Shown here piece by piece: positions 17,556 through 25,107 of a DNA stretch of 33,192 nucleotides (its first letter is position 1; the number at the start of each line of letters is the position of its first letter). A program made the position numbers and the translations under genes. Origin of the DNA: Chloroflexaceae bacterium (lineage in GTDB: Bacteria > Chloroflexota > Chloroflexia > Chloroflexales > Chloroflexaceae); assembly GCA_028282325.1 (NCBI GenBank), contig JANQID010000076.1, positions 1 to 33,192 of the forward strand, written 5' to 3'. The notes under the pieces are model-generated. The model was not told the DNA's origin. It made no database searches and saw only the letters and a list, made by a program, of their open reading frames with translations.

Positions 17556-17580
17556 ATATATTGTTTTATAAAACTTGTCG
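17556..17580 (-). promoter_or_regulatory. AT-rich promoter-like palindrome upstream of efp
   Basis: GTTTTATAAAAC (17563-17574) is a perfect 12-bp palindrome next to TATATA (17555-17560), in an otherwise GC-rich neighbourhood. On the minus strand it supplies plausible -10 hexamers for efp, with transcription then running through the leader hairpin. I could not fix a confident -35. Confidence 0.35.
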
Positions 17581-17679
17581 CATCTGTATATAACCGCGCC
17601 AGTGTAACACGAACAAGCGATCACCGCAAAACCAGATTGACATAATAAACCCTTCCGAAGTGCGGCAGCCTTGCTTCCA

Positions 17680-18543
17680 CTATGCGAAGCGTTGGCGAAT
17701 CCAGCGCACCAGCGCCCGCACCCGGCGGTCGGCCCGGAGGAGTGCCCCGCCGGCAAGCATCAGCGGAATCGCCGGCCACAACGAGAGTAACGAACCATAG
17801 CGGAATCCCGGCAAGTTAGCCGTTAGCCAGAAGCAAAACGCGCCCGCATACCCCGCAACCCCGGCCCGAATGCCGATGAGCAACGCCAGGGTGATCAGCG
17901 CCAGCGGCAGCCCGGCGGTCTGGCTGGGGATCGTACCGAACATGAGCGGCAGGCCGACCAGCGCGACGCCGGCCAGCGCCAATCCCATCGCCAGTGCGCT
18001 GCGCCAGCCGGCCGGCGGCTCGAAATCGACTTCGTTGGGCAACGGCGCGGGTGATGGCGGCAAGAGCGCGTCGAGGTCGGCGGGCAAGCGCGCGGCCGGC
18101 GCATCCTCCGAGAACGCAGCCAGCGCGATGTCGTCGTTGTTATTCGCTGCGAGCAGGCTGTCGAGCGCCGGGCATTGTGCGCACAACGCGTCGCGGATGT
18201 CGGCAGGGAATGCGTGAACCGGAGTCTCGGCGGCGCTGTTCGCCGGGAGGCGTTGAGCCAGATCGGCGGGCAATTTGCAGCAATCAAGCGCGAATGCAAC
18301 GCAAAGCAAATGGTAGACCCGCCCGCCGCGCTGCGGATCGATCAGCAAGGCATCGCGGAGCGGCATCTCCCCCAGGGCGCGTCGCACCCAATCGTGGGTC
18401 AACACCGTCAACTCGTCGATGTCGGCGCTGCTCAACGTCGCGTTAAATTGCTCGGCACGCAAAGCGTCAAACAACCGGTGGGCAGTCCAATCGCGCACCA
18501 GTTCGGTCGTCTGGCGGCGGTTATACAGAAGCGCTATGCTCAT
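17680..18543 (-). CDS. Protein of unknown function with three C-terminal membrane segments
   Basis: A 287-aa protein I do not recognise. Residues 1-160 are soluble, mostly helical and rich in Ala, Leu and Asp, with paired cysteines at 88-89 and a C-x2-C at 121-124. A proline-rich linker (about 162-180) leads to three hydrophobic segments (about 183-202, 211-239 and 250-269) and a very basic tail. The N-terminal half would therefore hang in the cytoplasm. ATG 18543 has GGTGGGG five bases upstream, and a GTG two codons earlier is the alternative. It lies 44 bases after the HAD phosphatase gene, so it is probably co-transcribed with argS and that gene. No function is inferred. Confidence 0.7.
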   Translation of the reverse strand: MSIALLYNRRQTTELVRDWTAHRLFDALRAEQFNATLSSADIDELTVLTHDWVRRALGEMPLRDALLIDPQRGGRVYHLLCVAFALDCCKLPADLAQRLPANSAAETPVHAFPADIRDALCAQCPALDSLLAANNNDDIALAAFSEDAPAARLPADLDALLPPSPAPLPNEVDFEPPAGWRSALAMGLALAGVALVGLPLMFGTIPSQTAGLPLALITLALLIGIRAGVAGYAGAFCFWLTANLPGFRYGSLLSLWPAIPLMLAGGALLRADRRVRALVRWIRQRFA

Positions 18544-18587
18544 ACGCACCCCACCTACCTATGAGTTCAAGCCAATGATTCTGATTG

Positions 18588-19382
18588 CTAGGCGTCGTTC
18601 AGTGCTGCGATCAATCGCGTGAGATCATCAAACACTGCGTCGGGCTGGCGCGGACTGCCGGTCAGATGTTCGCGGGTCGAGACGCCGGTTAACACCAGCG
18701 CGCCGTACATACCTGCCGCGTGCGCCCCGGCGACATCGGTGTCCAGCCGGTCGCCGATAACCAGGGTCGTCTCCGGCGTGCCGTTGATCAACTCCATCGC
18801 CACGCGAAACATCGTCGGCTGTGGCTTGCCGACAATGAACGGCTCGACATCGGCGGCAGCCTGGAGCGCGGCGGTGATTGCGCCGGAGCCGGGCGTCAGC
18901 CCTTCTTCCGAGGGGAACGAGCGATCCGGGTTGGTGACGATGTAGCGCGCCCCGGCGCGAATGCCCAGGCACGCGATACGCAATTTGGCGTAGGTCAATT
19001 CAAAGTCGGCGCTCTGAACAACCAGATCGGGACGTTGCTCGGTGTACACGAAATGGCCGTCGCCGAAGAGCGCATAATGCAAGCCATCCATACCGACAAC
19101 GTAGGCCGTCGTTCCGCGCGGGTAGTTGGCGCGCAGATAGTGGCCGGTCACCATCGCCGAGGTTATCACGTGTGTAGCGGGTATGGACAAGCCCATCGCC
19201 GCGAGCTTCTTGCCATACTGCTCCTGGGTTTTGGTTGCGTTGTTGGTAATGCAAGCGTAGGATATCCCACGTTGATCGAGCAACTCAATAATTTCGCGGA
19301 CGCCGGGGAGTATCTGTTTTCCGCGATAGAGAACGCCGTCCATATCGAAGAGGAACGCGCGGATGCGGGCAAGATCTAGCAT
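18588..19382 (-). CDS. HAD-IIA family sugar-phosphate phosphatase (NagD/PNPPase-like)
   Basis: A 264-aa HAD superfamily hydrolase. Motif I is FDMDGVLYRG with nucleophile Asp13 and acid Asp15. Motif II is ITNN (Thr46), motif III Lys186 in VGKPQPTMF, and motif IV GDRLDTD (Asp211, Asp216). The large cap between motifs II and III (about residues 80-180) places it in subclass IIA with NagD and p-nitrophenyl phosphatases. These dephosphorylate small phosphometabolites such as nucleoside monophosphates, glycolate phosphate or sugar phosphates, and the specific substrate is not evident. It starts nine bases after the argS stop with GAGG upstream, so it is probably translated from the argS message. 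Confidence 0.9.
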   Translation of the reverse strand: MLDLARIRAFLFDMDGVLYRGKQILPGVREIIELLDQRGISYACITNNATKTQEQYGKKLAAMGLSIPATHVITSAMVTGHYLRANYPRGTTAYVVGMDGLHYALFGDGHFVYTEQRPDLVVQSADFELTYAKLRIACLGIRAGARYIVTNPDRSFPSEEGLTPGSGAITAALQAAADVEPFIVGKPQPTMFRVAMELINGTPETTLVIGDRLDTDVAGAHAAGMYGALVLTGVSTREHLTGSPRQPDAVFDDLTRLIAALNDA

Positions 19383-19391
19383 AACATCGCC

Positions 19392-21128
19392 TCACATACG
19401 CTCGGGCACATTGATGCCGAGCAAGGACAATCCATTCTTCAAAGCCTGAGCTGTCGCGGTGACAAGGGCCAGACGTGCACTGCGTAATGCAGATGTCTCG
19501 GCCTTGAGCACCGGGCATTGCTCAAAGAAGATGCCAAACTCACGCGCGGTGGCGTAGCACCAGTCCGCGATCACGAACGGAGCATAGCGCGCCCCGGCCT
19601 CGCGTACAGTGTCCGGCAAACGGGCCAGGTATTTGATCAACTGCTGCTCGCTAGCGTGCAACAGCAAGGTGCAATCGACGGTTGTGAAATCGTCAAGCGG
19701 CCCCTCGGTTGCGGCCCGCCGCAGAATCGAGCGGCAGCGCGCATAGGAATATTGCAGATAGGTTGCGCTGTTGCCTTCAGTCGCCAGCATACGACCCCAG
19801 TCGAGCGTGATGTTTCGCCGCGGATCCTGGTAGAGGTCGTTGTAGACCACCGCGCCAATGCCCACCGCCTCGGCGACGGCAGCTTTTTCGGCGTCAGACA
19901 AGTCGGGGTTCTTGTTTTCAACGACCTCGCGCGCCCGACGCACTGCCTCGTCGAGCAATGCTTCCAGATACACCATATTGCCCTTGCGCGTCGAAAGCGC
20001 GTTGCCGTGGGCGTCAAACACTGTTCCAAATGGGACGTGGACAAGTTCAATATCATGCGCATAGCCCATGGCGCGCACCAACGCAAACAACTGCCGGAAA
20101 TGCAATTCCTGGCGCGCATCGACCACGTAGATTATACGCACGGGATCGAACTCGCGGATGCGAAATTCGATCGTGGCGACATCACGGGTGATATAGAGCG
20201 TGCCGCCGTCGCTGCGCTGCAATAGAAAGGTCGGCAGATTCGGGCCTGCCTCCTCAACGACCGCCGCGCCGCCTTCATCGCGATAGGCGGCCTTGTTGTC
20301 GATAGCTTCCTGAATGACAGCGGGCAGCATATGCTCGTAGAAGCTCTCGCCATAGGCGTGATCGAACTGCACCCCCAGCCGGTCATAGTTGCGCTGGTTG
20401 GCGCGCAGGGTGGCATCGACGCACCACTGCCACAACTCGCGCGCCTGCGGATCGCCCTGTTCGAGCAGCAACGACCAGCGTCGGGCCTCTTCGTCCAGTT
20501 CGGGGTTCTCCTTGATTTCCTCGTTGTAGCGGGCGTAGATGGCCTCAAGCTGGGCCAGTTCGGTTTCGCTGTCGCCGTCGGGCTTGCCGTAGCGCATAAT
20601 AGCGGCGATAATCGCGCCGAACTGCTTGCCCCAGTCGCCGAGGTGGTTGTCGCCGATCACGCGGTAGCCCAGCGCGCGGAAGATGTGAACCAGCGTCTGG
20701 CCGATGATCGTGCTGCGGATGTGGCCGACGTGCATGCGCTTGGCGACGTTGGGCGCGGAGTAATCGACCACAATCGTTTGCTGCTCGTCCTGATCGTCAT
20801 GGCCGTATGCGTCGCCGCGCGCGTGAATCTCGTCCAGCACGGCGCTGGCGAAGCGCTGCGGGTGAATGCTGAAGTTCAGGAACGGCCCTGTCGCCGTAAC
20901 AGCGCCGATCAACGAATCGGCGGGCAACCGGAGCGACGTAGCCAGTTGTTGGGCCAGCTGCAGCGGGGCGACGCCGAGCGCCTTCGCGGCGCGGAAGGCT
21001 GGAAAAGCCAGGTCGGCCGGAATATTGGGCTTGGGGGTTTGCGTCTCAACCAGGTCGGCGGGAACTTTTTCCGTCGCACGGATCGCAGTCGCTACTTCGG
21101 CGACGAAACGATCAAGAGCATAATCCAT
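19392..21128 (-). CDS. argS: Arginyl-tRNA synthetase
   Basis: A 578-aa class I synthetase that charges tRNA-Arg. It has the N-terminal Add-1 domain, the HIGH signature as HVGH (133-136) in APNVAKRMHVGHIRST, the KMSKS-equivalent loop LSTRKGNMV, and a C-terminal helical anticodon-binding domain ending LLGINVPERM. The start is ATG 21128, with AAGGTG about eight bases upstream. The frame continues upstream to 21188, but those residues are not ArgRS-like. The HAD phosphatase gene follows after nine bases. The upstream 315-base region contains no T-box motif that I could find. Confidence 0.96.
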   Translation of the reverse strand: MDYALDRFVAEVATAIRATEKVPADLVETQTPKPNIPADLAFPAFRAAKALGVAPLQLAQQLATSLRLPADSLIGAVTATGPFLNFSIHPQRFASAVLDEIHARGDAYGHDDQDEQQTIVVDYSAPNVAKRMHVGHIRSTIIGQTLVHIFRALGYRVIGDNHLGDWGKQFGAIIAAIMRYGKPDGDSETELAQLEAIYARYNEEIKENPELDEEARRWSLLLEQGDPQARELWQWCVDATLRANQRNYDRLGVQFDHAYGESFYEHMLPAVIQEAIDNKAAYRDEGGAAVVEEAGPNLPTFLLQRSDGGTLYITRDVATIEFRIREFDPVRIIYVVDARQELHFRQLFALVRAMGYAHDIELVHVPFGTVFDAHGNALSTRKGNMVYLEALLDEAVRRAREVVENKNPDLSDAEKAAVAEAVGIGAVVYNDLYQDPRRNITLDWGRMLATEGNSATYLQYSYARCRSILRRAATEGPLDDFTTVDCTLLLHASEQQLIKYLARLPDTVREAGARYAPFVIADWCYATAREFGIFFEQCPVLKAETSALRSARLALVTATAQALKNGLSLLGINVPERM

Positions 21129-21443
21129 CGCAACACACCTTGTGTTTTCTAGTGCTCGCAGCTCGGCGACTACGCGGCATTCCTGCAACCACAGCGGCGG
21201 ACGTGCAAAACCCCGCGCGTTCCGGCTTCAGGGCGCTTCGAGAAATCGCCTCAAGTATATGTCGAGTGCGCTGTGGATGCAAGCCGGGTGGGGCGGGTTT
21301 ATTTGGGCGAGAGCGTAGTTGTCGCGCTCTGGCGGGCGTCGTGCGGGAGCATGCTCCCTGTGCCCGCAGCTTTTCACTTGCCCCGGTTGCAATGAAAAGT
21401 TGCCCCGGTGAAACGGCTGTGGCGTCAAGCACCGTGAGCCGCG
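21129..21443. other. Non-coding gap between argS and the toxin gene
   Basis: No convincing gene in 315 bases. Contents: a perfect 14-bp palindrome GGGAGCATGCTCCC (21345-21358); a 10-base direct repeat TTGCCCCGGT at 21378-21387 and 21400-21409; and the inverted pair TTTTCA (21371-21376) / TGAAAA (21393-21398). The argS promoter must lie here. The small frames across this stretch have arginine- and alanine-rich, non-protein-like translations. Confidence 0.5.
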
Positions 21444-21893
21444 CTACACCCAATCCCTGATTTGGAACGCAGAGTCAAAAGGGTTCACAAAGCGCACACC
21501 ATCGAGGGTGGCGCCCACATTGAAATCCTCACTGAGGATGACTGGGATCTGGTTCAGGCGGGCAGCTGCCCAGATCTGCGCATCCCAGAAGCTGATCTGA
21601 TAGTCGCGCACACCTCGGGCGGCCTCAAGCACGATCAGGCTCGTCAGATCATAGACTATCCAGGCGCGCAGATAGTTCTCGATCCGCACATAGGCATCGG
21701 CGGGGCTCAGCGGGGCAGCCAGCTTGCGTGTAATGACAACAAAAAACTCGGCGAGCACCTGAGTGGTGATCGCGCCGGCGCCACTCAGCACAAGCTGCTG
21801 GAGCACATCGAGCGCCTGCTGCTGCTTCAGCCCTGCCGCACGGTCGTAGGCATAGACGAGCACATTCGTATCGGCGAGAACCCTAGCGCTCAT
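21444..21893 (-). CDS. vapC: PIN-domain ribonuclease toxin (VapC-type)
   Basis: A 149-aa PIN domain protein. The metal-binding acidic residues are in place: Asp8 in LADTNVLVYAYD, Glu49 in LAEFF, Asp104 in SFWDAQIWA, and Asp123 in ILSEDF. PIN toxins are magnesium-dependent RNases that cleave tRNA or rRNA and are neutralised by a co-encoded antitoxin. ATG 21893 is preceded by GAGG at seven bases and overlaps the antitoxin gene by 11 bases. That tight coupling is typical of type II modules. The frame could extend 12 codons further upstream into the antitoxin gene, but without a ribosome binding site. Confidence 0.88.
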   Translation of the reverse strand: MSARVLADTNVLVYAYDRAAGLKQQQALDVLQQLVLSGAGAITTQVLAEFFVVITRKLAAPLSPADAYVRIENYLRAWIVYDLTSLIVLEAARGVRDYQISFWDAQIWAAARLNQIPVILSEDFNVGATLDGVRFVNPFDSAFQIRDWV

Positions 21894-22140
21894 AGATATC
21901 CTCGCGGCGCCAACGCCGCGCTCCCTCAACAGATCCCTGAGCGATGAGCCCGGCGATATAGGCGTGCTCCGCCTCCCATGCGCGCAGATCGCGGCGGCTG
22001 GGCTGCCCGCCTAGAATGTGGCGGTCAATCGCCTGGCGGATCAGATCGGCCTCGGTCACGCCGCTCGTGCGCGATAGCTGCTTCAGTAGCGTCTCCTGGT
22101 CAGGCTCAAGGTAGATCTGTTTGCGAATTTTGGTCGCCAT
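21883..22140 (-). CDS. Ribbon-helix-helix antitoxin (CopG/VapB-type)
   Basis: An 85-aa protein. Residues 5-45 form a ribbon-helix-helix DNA-binding fold (KIRKQIYLEPDQETLLKQL, a turn, then EADLIRQAIDRHI). The rest is a Trp/Arg-rich tail that would wrap the partner toxin. ATG 22140 has a strong AGGAGG six bases upstream. The gene overlaps the PIN toxin downstream by 11 bases. By analogy with the family it should neutralise the toxin and repress its own promoter, where repeats are visible. Confidence 0.87.
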   Translation of the reverse strand: MATKIRKQIYLEPDQETLLKQLSRTSGVTEADLIRQAIDRHILGGQPSRRDLRAWEAEHAYIAGLIAQGSVEGARRWRREDIYER

Positions 22141-22156
22141 CGCAATCCTCCTGATA

Positions 22157-22198
22157 TATACATTACATTATACATCATCAATACCTCGATTGCGAGGT
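22157..22198 (-). promoter_or_regulatory. Toxin-antitoxin promoter with operator-like repeats
   Basis: A minus-strand TATAAT (22172-22167) lies about 30 bases upstream of the antitoxin start. It is embedded in a 7-base direct repeat TATACAT (22157-22163 and 22169-22175, 12-base period), the spacing expected for adjacent ribbon-helix-helix dimers. A hairpin-like palindrome, ACCTCG-ATTG-CGAGGT (22183-22198), covers the expected -35 region, which itself is a poor match. Confidence 0.45.
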
Positions 22199-22375
22199 GC
22201 TGCCGACGATTGGGATAGGCTCTTATAACAATCGGAAGCGGGATTTCGATCACGTCGCCCTGCACGGCTGCCTGCAGGTGCAGATCTTTGACGATGCAGT
22301 CACTGGGGTCAGGGTTCCGGGTGGCCACGCTGCAGTTTGGCATATGCCCGGTGACGCTCGCTCCTGGATCGACCT

Positions 22376-22394
22376 GATCCGCGCTGCGCGGATC
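22376..22394. other. Perfect 9-bp inverted repeat downstream of the SEDS gene
   Basis: GATCCGCGC and GCGCGGATC flank a single central T. It lies 44 bases beyond the stop of the SEDS gene and could be an RNA 3' hairpin. There is no T-run after it on the minus strand, so it is not called a terminator. The rest of the 22199-22437 gap shows only weak overlapping frames. Confidence 0.35.
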
Positions 22395-22437
22395 GCGCCA
22401 GCACCCACAACATATGCTCCCGCCCTCCCGTAATCAT

Positions 22438-23808
22438 TCAACGACTCGAAGCCGAGATGCGCATCAAGAGGCCGATGATCAGAAAGTTGATCAGCACCGA
22501 TGAGCCGCCGTAGGAAATGAACGGCAGAGTGATGCCGGTCAACGGGATCAATCGCAAGTTGCCGCCGATGATGATCAGGGTCTGCACGGCGAGGATCGTG
22601 GTCAACCCGATTGCCAGCAATTGCTCGAACCCGCGGAAGCGCCCCGGCACCGCCAGCGCGATGGAGTAGCCCCGGAAAATCAGGAGGATATAGGCCGCCA
22701 GCAGCCCCAGCGTTCCTGCCAGGCCCAGCTCTTCGCCGATCGCGGTGAAGGCGAAATCGGTGTGAATGGCCGGCACAATCGCCGGGATGCCGCGCCCTAG
22801 CCCGACGCCAAAGACGCCGCCCGACGCTAGAGCATAGATCGCCTGCACGATCTGATAGCCTGTGCCCTGCGCCGTAGCCCAGGGATCGAGCCAGACATCG
22901 ACGCGCAATTTGACCACCGGCACCACCTGATAGAGTGCGATGGCGCCGAGGGCGAACGCCAACATCCCCGCCAGCACATACGCTGTGCGGTCGGTCGCTA
23001 CGTAGAGCATCGCCAGGAAAACGCCGAAGAGCAACAGCGCGGCACCCAGATCGCGTTGAAAGACGATTGTGCCCATCGCGATGCCCCACATGCCGATGAT
23101 CGGCACGAGATAGGGCAGCGGCGGCAGGCGCAGCGGCCCCAGACGATAGCCGGCTTGCACCACTTCGCGGTGCTCATTAAGGTACGACGCCATAAAGATG
23201 ACCAGAATGATCTTGAGCAACTCCGAGGGCTGAAACAGGAACAGACCGAAATTAAACCAAACCTTCACCCCGCTGCCGTTGGGATCGCTGCCAAAAAAGA
23301 AGGTCGCCAGCACCAATCCGAGTCCCAGCGTCAGCCAGACATACCGGTGATGGTCAAGCCAATCCATCAGCGAGGTGCGTTGGAGGCGAATGAAGAGCGT
23401 GTCCCAGGGTATCAGCACAATCGCCGCGAGCACGCAGACGCCGAGCGTCACCCAGAGGGACTGTTTCGCGGCCACCTCGGCGTAGATGTCGTCGTAGAGC
23501 GCGGTGAGGCTAGGTTGCAGCCGGGCGTTGAGCAACAACCCCAGACCGGCGAGCAGCGCGACCAGCGGCAGGAGGATCTGGTCGGCATTCGGACTGCGCC
23601 AGCTCAGCGCCAGCGACATAGCAATGAACAGCAGCAACGGCAGCGTTGACGGCCAGAGGATGCCGAGCAGGCCGGGCACGGTGGCGACAAACTCGCTCTG
23701 GCGCGTAGCAAACGCCGCCAGCAAATACCCGGCGGCGAAAAACAGCAGCACCGTGATCATCAAACGAAACTCGATGGCGCGGAACTGGCGCAGGCGTTGC
23801 ACGAACAT
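22438..23808 (-). CDS. SEDS-family peptidoglycan glycosyltransferase (FtsW/RodA/SpoVE)
   Basis: A 456-aa polytopic membrane protein. SEDS proteins polymerise lipid II into glycan strands during division (FtsW) or elongation (RodA). Diagnostic segments: FQPSELLKI; FQRDLGAALL with the presumed catalytic Asp; DPWATAQGTGYQIVQAIYAL; SGGVFGVGLGRG; HTDFAFTAIGEELGL; and the C-terminal GITLPFISYGGSSVL signature. The N-terminal 110 residues add membrane segments before the core, as in the longer actinobacterial-type members. ATG 23808 has GGAG eleven bases upstream. No class B penicillin-binding protein partner is adjacent, so FtsW versus RodA cannot be decided from context. Confidence 0.92.
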   Translation of the reverse strand: MFVQRLRQFRAIEFRLMITVLLFFAAGYLLAAFATRQSEFVATVPGLLGILWPSTLPLLLFIAMSLALSWRSPNADQILLPLVALLAGLGLLLNARLQPSLTALYDDIYAEVAAKQSLWVTLGVCVLAAIVLIPWDTLFIRLQRTSLMDWLDHHRYVWLTLGLGLVLATFFFGSDPNGSGVKVWFNFGLFLFQPSELLKIILVIFMASYLNEHREVVQAGYRLGPLRLPPLPYLVPIIGMWGIAMGTIVFQRDLGAALLLFGVFLAMLYVATDRTAYVLAGMLAFALGAIALYQVVPVVKLRVDVWLDPWATAQGTGYQIVQAIYALASGGVFGVGLGRGIPAIVPAIHTDFAFTAIGEELGLAGTLGLLAAYILLIFRGYSIALAVPGRFRGFEQLLAIGLTTILAVQTLIIIGGNLRLIPLTGITLPFISYGGSSVLINFLIIGLLMRISASSR

Positions 23809-23910
23809 AACGCGATCACTCCGGCAGCAGCTATCTGATCGAGGGATTATCTAAAGATAACACAACCTTCTGGAGTGCGAGAGTATGGCTCTCGCACTTC
23901 CATCGACACA

Positions 23911-24120
23911 TCAATCATCCAACTCTTCCTTTTTATTGGCTGCGTGCGCCGCGAGGATGCGAAAACGGCGGGCGGTTTCCTTATCTTCAGCCGCCTCAGC
24001 GGCTTTCATCAATAGCCCGGCTGCCATCTGAATATGGTGTAGCTCTTGCCGATTGCCGGTCAGGCGATTCTCGGCGATCAGGCGCTCGAAATACGCGAAG
24101 ATGTCGTTGATCTCCAGCAT
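23911..24120 (-). CDS. Small helical protein of unknown function
   Basis: A 69-aa protein I do not recognise. It is probably all helical, amphipathic and charged, with an Ala-rich middle (QMAAGLLMKAAEAAEDKE) and the acidic end KKEELDD. ATG 24120 has AAGGAG seven bases upstream, which supports a real gene. The frame extends upstream to 24225, but the added part is not protein-like. It lies between the SEDS gene and a dispersed repeat copy and is probably transcribed on its own. Confidence 0.6.
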   Translation of the reverse strand: MLEINDIFAYFERLIAENRLTGNRQELHHIQMAAGLLMKAAEAAEDKETARRFRILAAHAANKKEELDD

Positions 24121-24231
24121 ATGGCCGCTCCTTCTGCATACGATTAGGATAGCTTGTCGCGGTGGCTGTATTGTACCACGCGCCCGACGCCCGATCTGGA
24201 TGCTACCAAACAATATGGGAGACACCGCATA

Positions 24232-24322
24232 GTGTCATTCTGAGCGCAGCGAAGAATCTCAGATTCCCCCAACGCCGAGACCCTTCACGCTGCCGGCGGC
24301 TCCGTTCAGGGTGACATGCGGC
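24232..24322 (+). repeat. Dispersed palindromic repeat, copy 2 (diverged)
   Basis: Same element as at 1-97. The left arm starts GTCATTCTGAGCG at 24234 and the right arm ends TTCAGGGTGACATGCGG. The right arm carries an insertion of about 12 bases (around 24287-24300) and the central part differs, so this copy is older or decayed. It sits just past the stop of the last glycan-operon gene, where its hairpin could also end that transcript. The flanks carry a further short inverted pair (GATGCTACC at 24199-24207 and GGTAGCATC near 24331). Confidence 0.75.
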
Positions 24323-24354
24323 ATGGGTTGGGTAGCATCGTCTGGAAGCAAATC

Positions 24355-25080
24355 TTATATTGGGCTATAGGCCGGGATGTTCAATAATTCGGGCACGGTA
24401 ACGAACTCATACCCTTCAGCACGTAGCGCAGGGACAATATGGCTGATTGCCCGCGTTGTCTCTCGCTTTTCCCATTGACTTTGCATTGAAACGCCGTCGT
24501 GAAAAAGCAAGATCGAACCGGGCCGAGTATCTCTACGCGCTTTTTCTGCCATCAGCACGCCATCAGGTGCTGGCATTACCCAGTCTAAAGTGTAAACATC
24601 CCATCCTATAATATGGTAGTCGCGTTGAATGAGACGCGAAGCCTCCCATGGTGTGAGCCATCCCCACGGCGGTCGATACAAACGTGGTCGAGAACCGATG
24701 ACTTCGGTAATAACCCGCTCGCTCTCATCGATATGGCTACCATCATTGCCAGGCATAAGGCTTCCGCTACGGCGATGAAATTGCGAGTGATTTCCAATCA
24801 CATGACCTTTCTCAAACATGCGCCGAGTCAAATCCGGATGGCAGGAGACATTGAACCCTACACAGAAGAACGTACCTTTGACATTCATCGCATCCATCAC
24901 AGCAACCAACTCTTCGGTACAAGGCAGGCTTGGGCCATCGTCGAACGTCAATGCAATCTTGCGCTCTGTGCGCGGTCCACTATTGCGATAGTAGCCAAAA
25001 CCACCTACTGGAGGGCTAAGCAACAGATTACCACTTTGATTAATTGCTGTTCGTACGAGGTTCGCCACATTCAGCGTCAT
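24355..25080 (-). CDS. Polysaccharide deacetylase (NodB/CE4 fold), copy A
   Basis: A 241-aa CE4-type deacetylase that would remove N- or O-acetyl groups from a glycan, usually with a divalent metal. Motif 1 is TFDDGP (Asp47 base, Asp48 metal). Motif 2 is NHSQFH (His98 and His102, metal). Motif 3 is the YRPPWGWLTPWE segment, and motif 5 is LFHDG. No signal peptide or membrane anchor is evident: the N-terminus (MTLNVANLVRTAINQ) is polar, so a cytoplasmic location is inferred. It is roughly 60% identical by eye to the second deacetylase at 26477. It starts 27 bases after its partner glycosyltransferase, with a weak AAGGG upstream, and is the last gene of the glycan operon. Confidence 0.9.
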   Translation of the reverse strand: MTLNVANLVRTAINQSGNLLLSPPVGGFGYYRNSGPRTERKIALTFDDGPSLPCTEELVAVMDAMNVKGTFFCVGFNVSCHPDLTRRMFEKGHVIGNHSQFHRRSGSLMPGNDGSHIDESERVITEVIGSRPRLYRPPWGWLTPWEASRLIQRDYHIIGWDVYTLDWVMPAPDGVLMAEKARRDTRPGSILLFHDGVSMQSQWEKRETTRAISHIVPALRAEGYEFVTVPELLNIPAYSPI

Positions 25081-25107
25081 TGGAGATAAGCCCTTCTATG
25101 TTAATCA

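Noticed and set aside
20331-21152. 273-codon plus-strand frame opposite argS
   Set aside because: It is a shadow of the ArgRS coding sequence, including the complement of the HVGH region.
21129-21443. T-box riboswitch upstream of argS
   Set aside because: I looked for the conserved T-box sequence on the argS strand and did not find it.
1243-22206. Shared string ATTGCGAGGT(C)GCTGCC at about 1243 and 22189, each near an ACCTC inverted partner
   Set aside because: It is only about 16 bases with a gap and the flanks differ, so it is too short to claim a repeat family or common regulator.
22083-22433. Overlapping frames (86 codons minus, 78 codons plus) between the antitoxin and SEDS genes
   Set aside because: The minus frame runs through the antitoxin promoter and start. 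Neither frame has a ribosome site or recognisable sequence, though a decayed gene remnant cannot be excluded.
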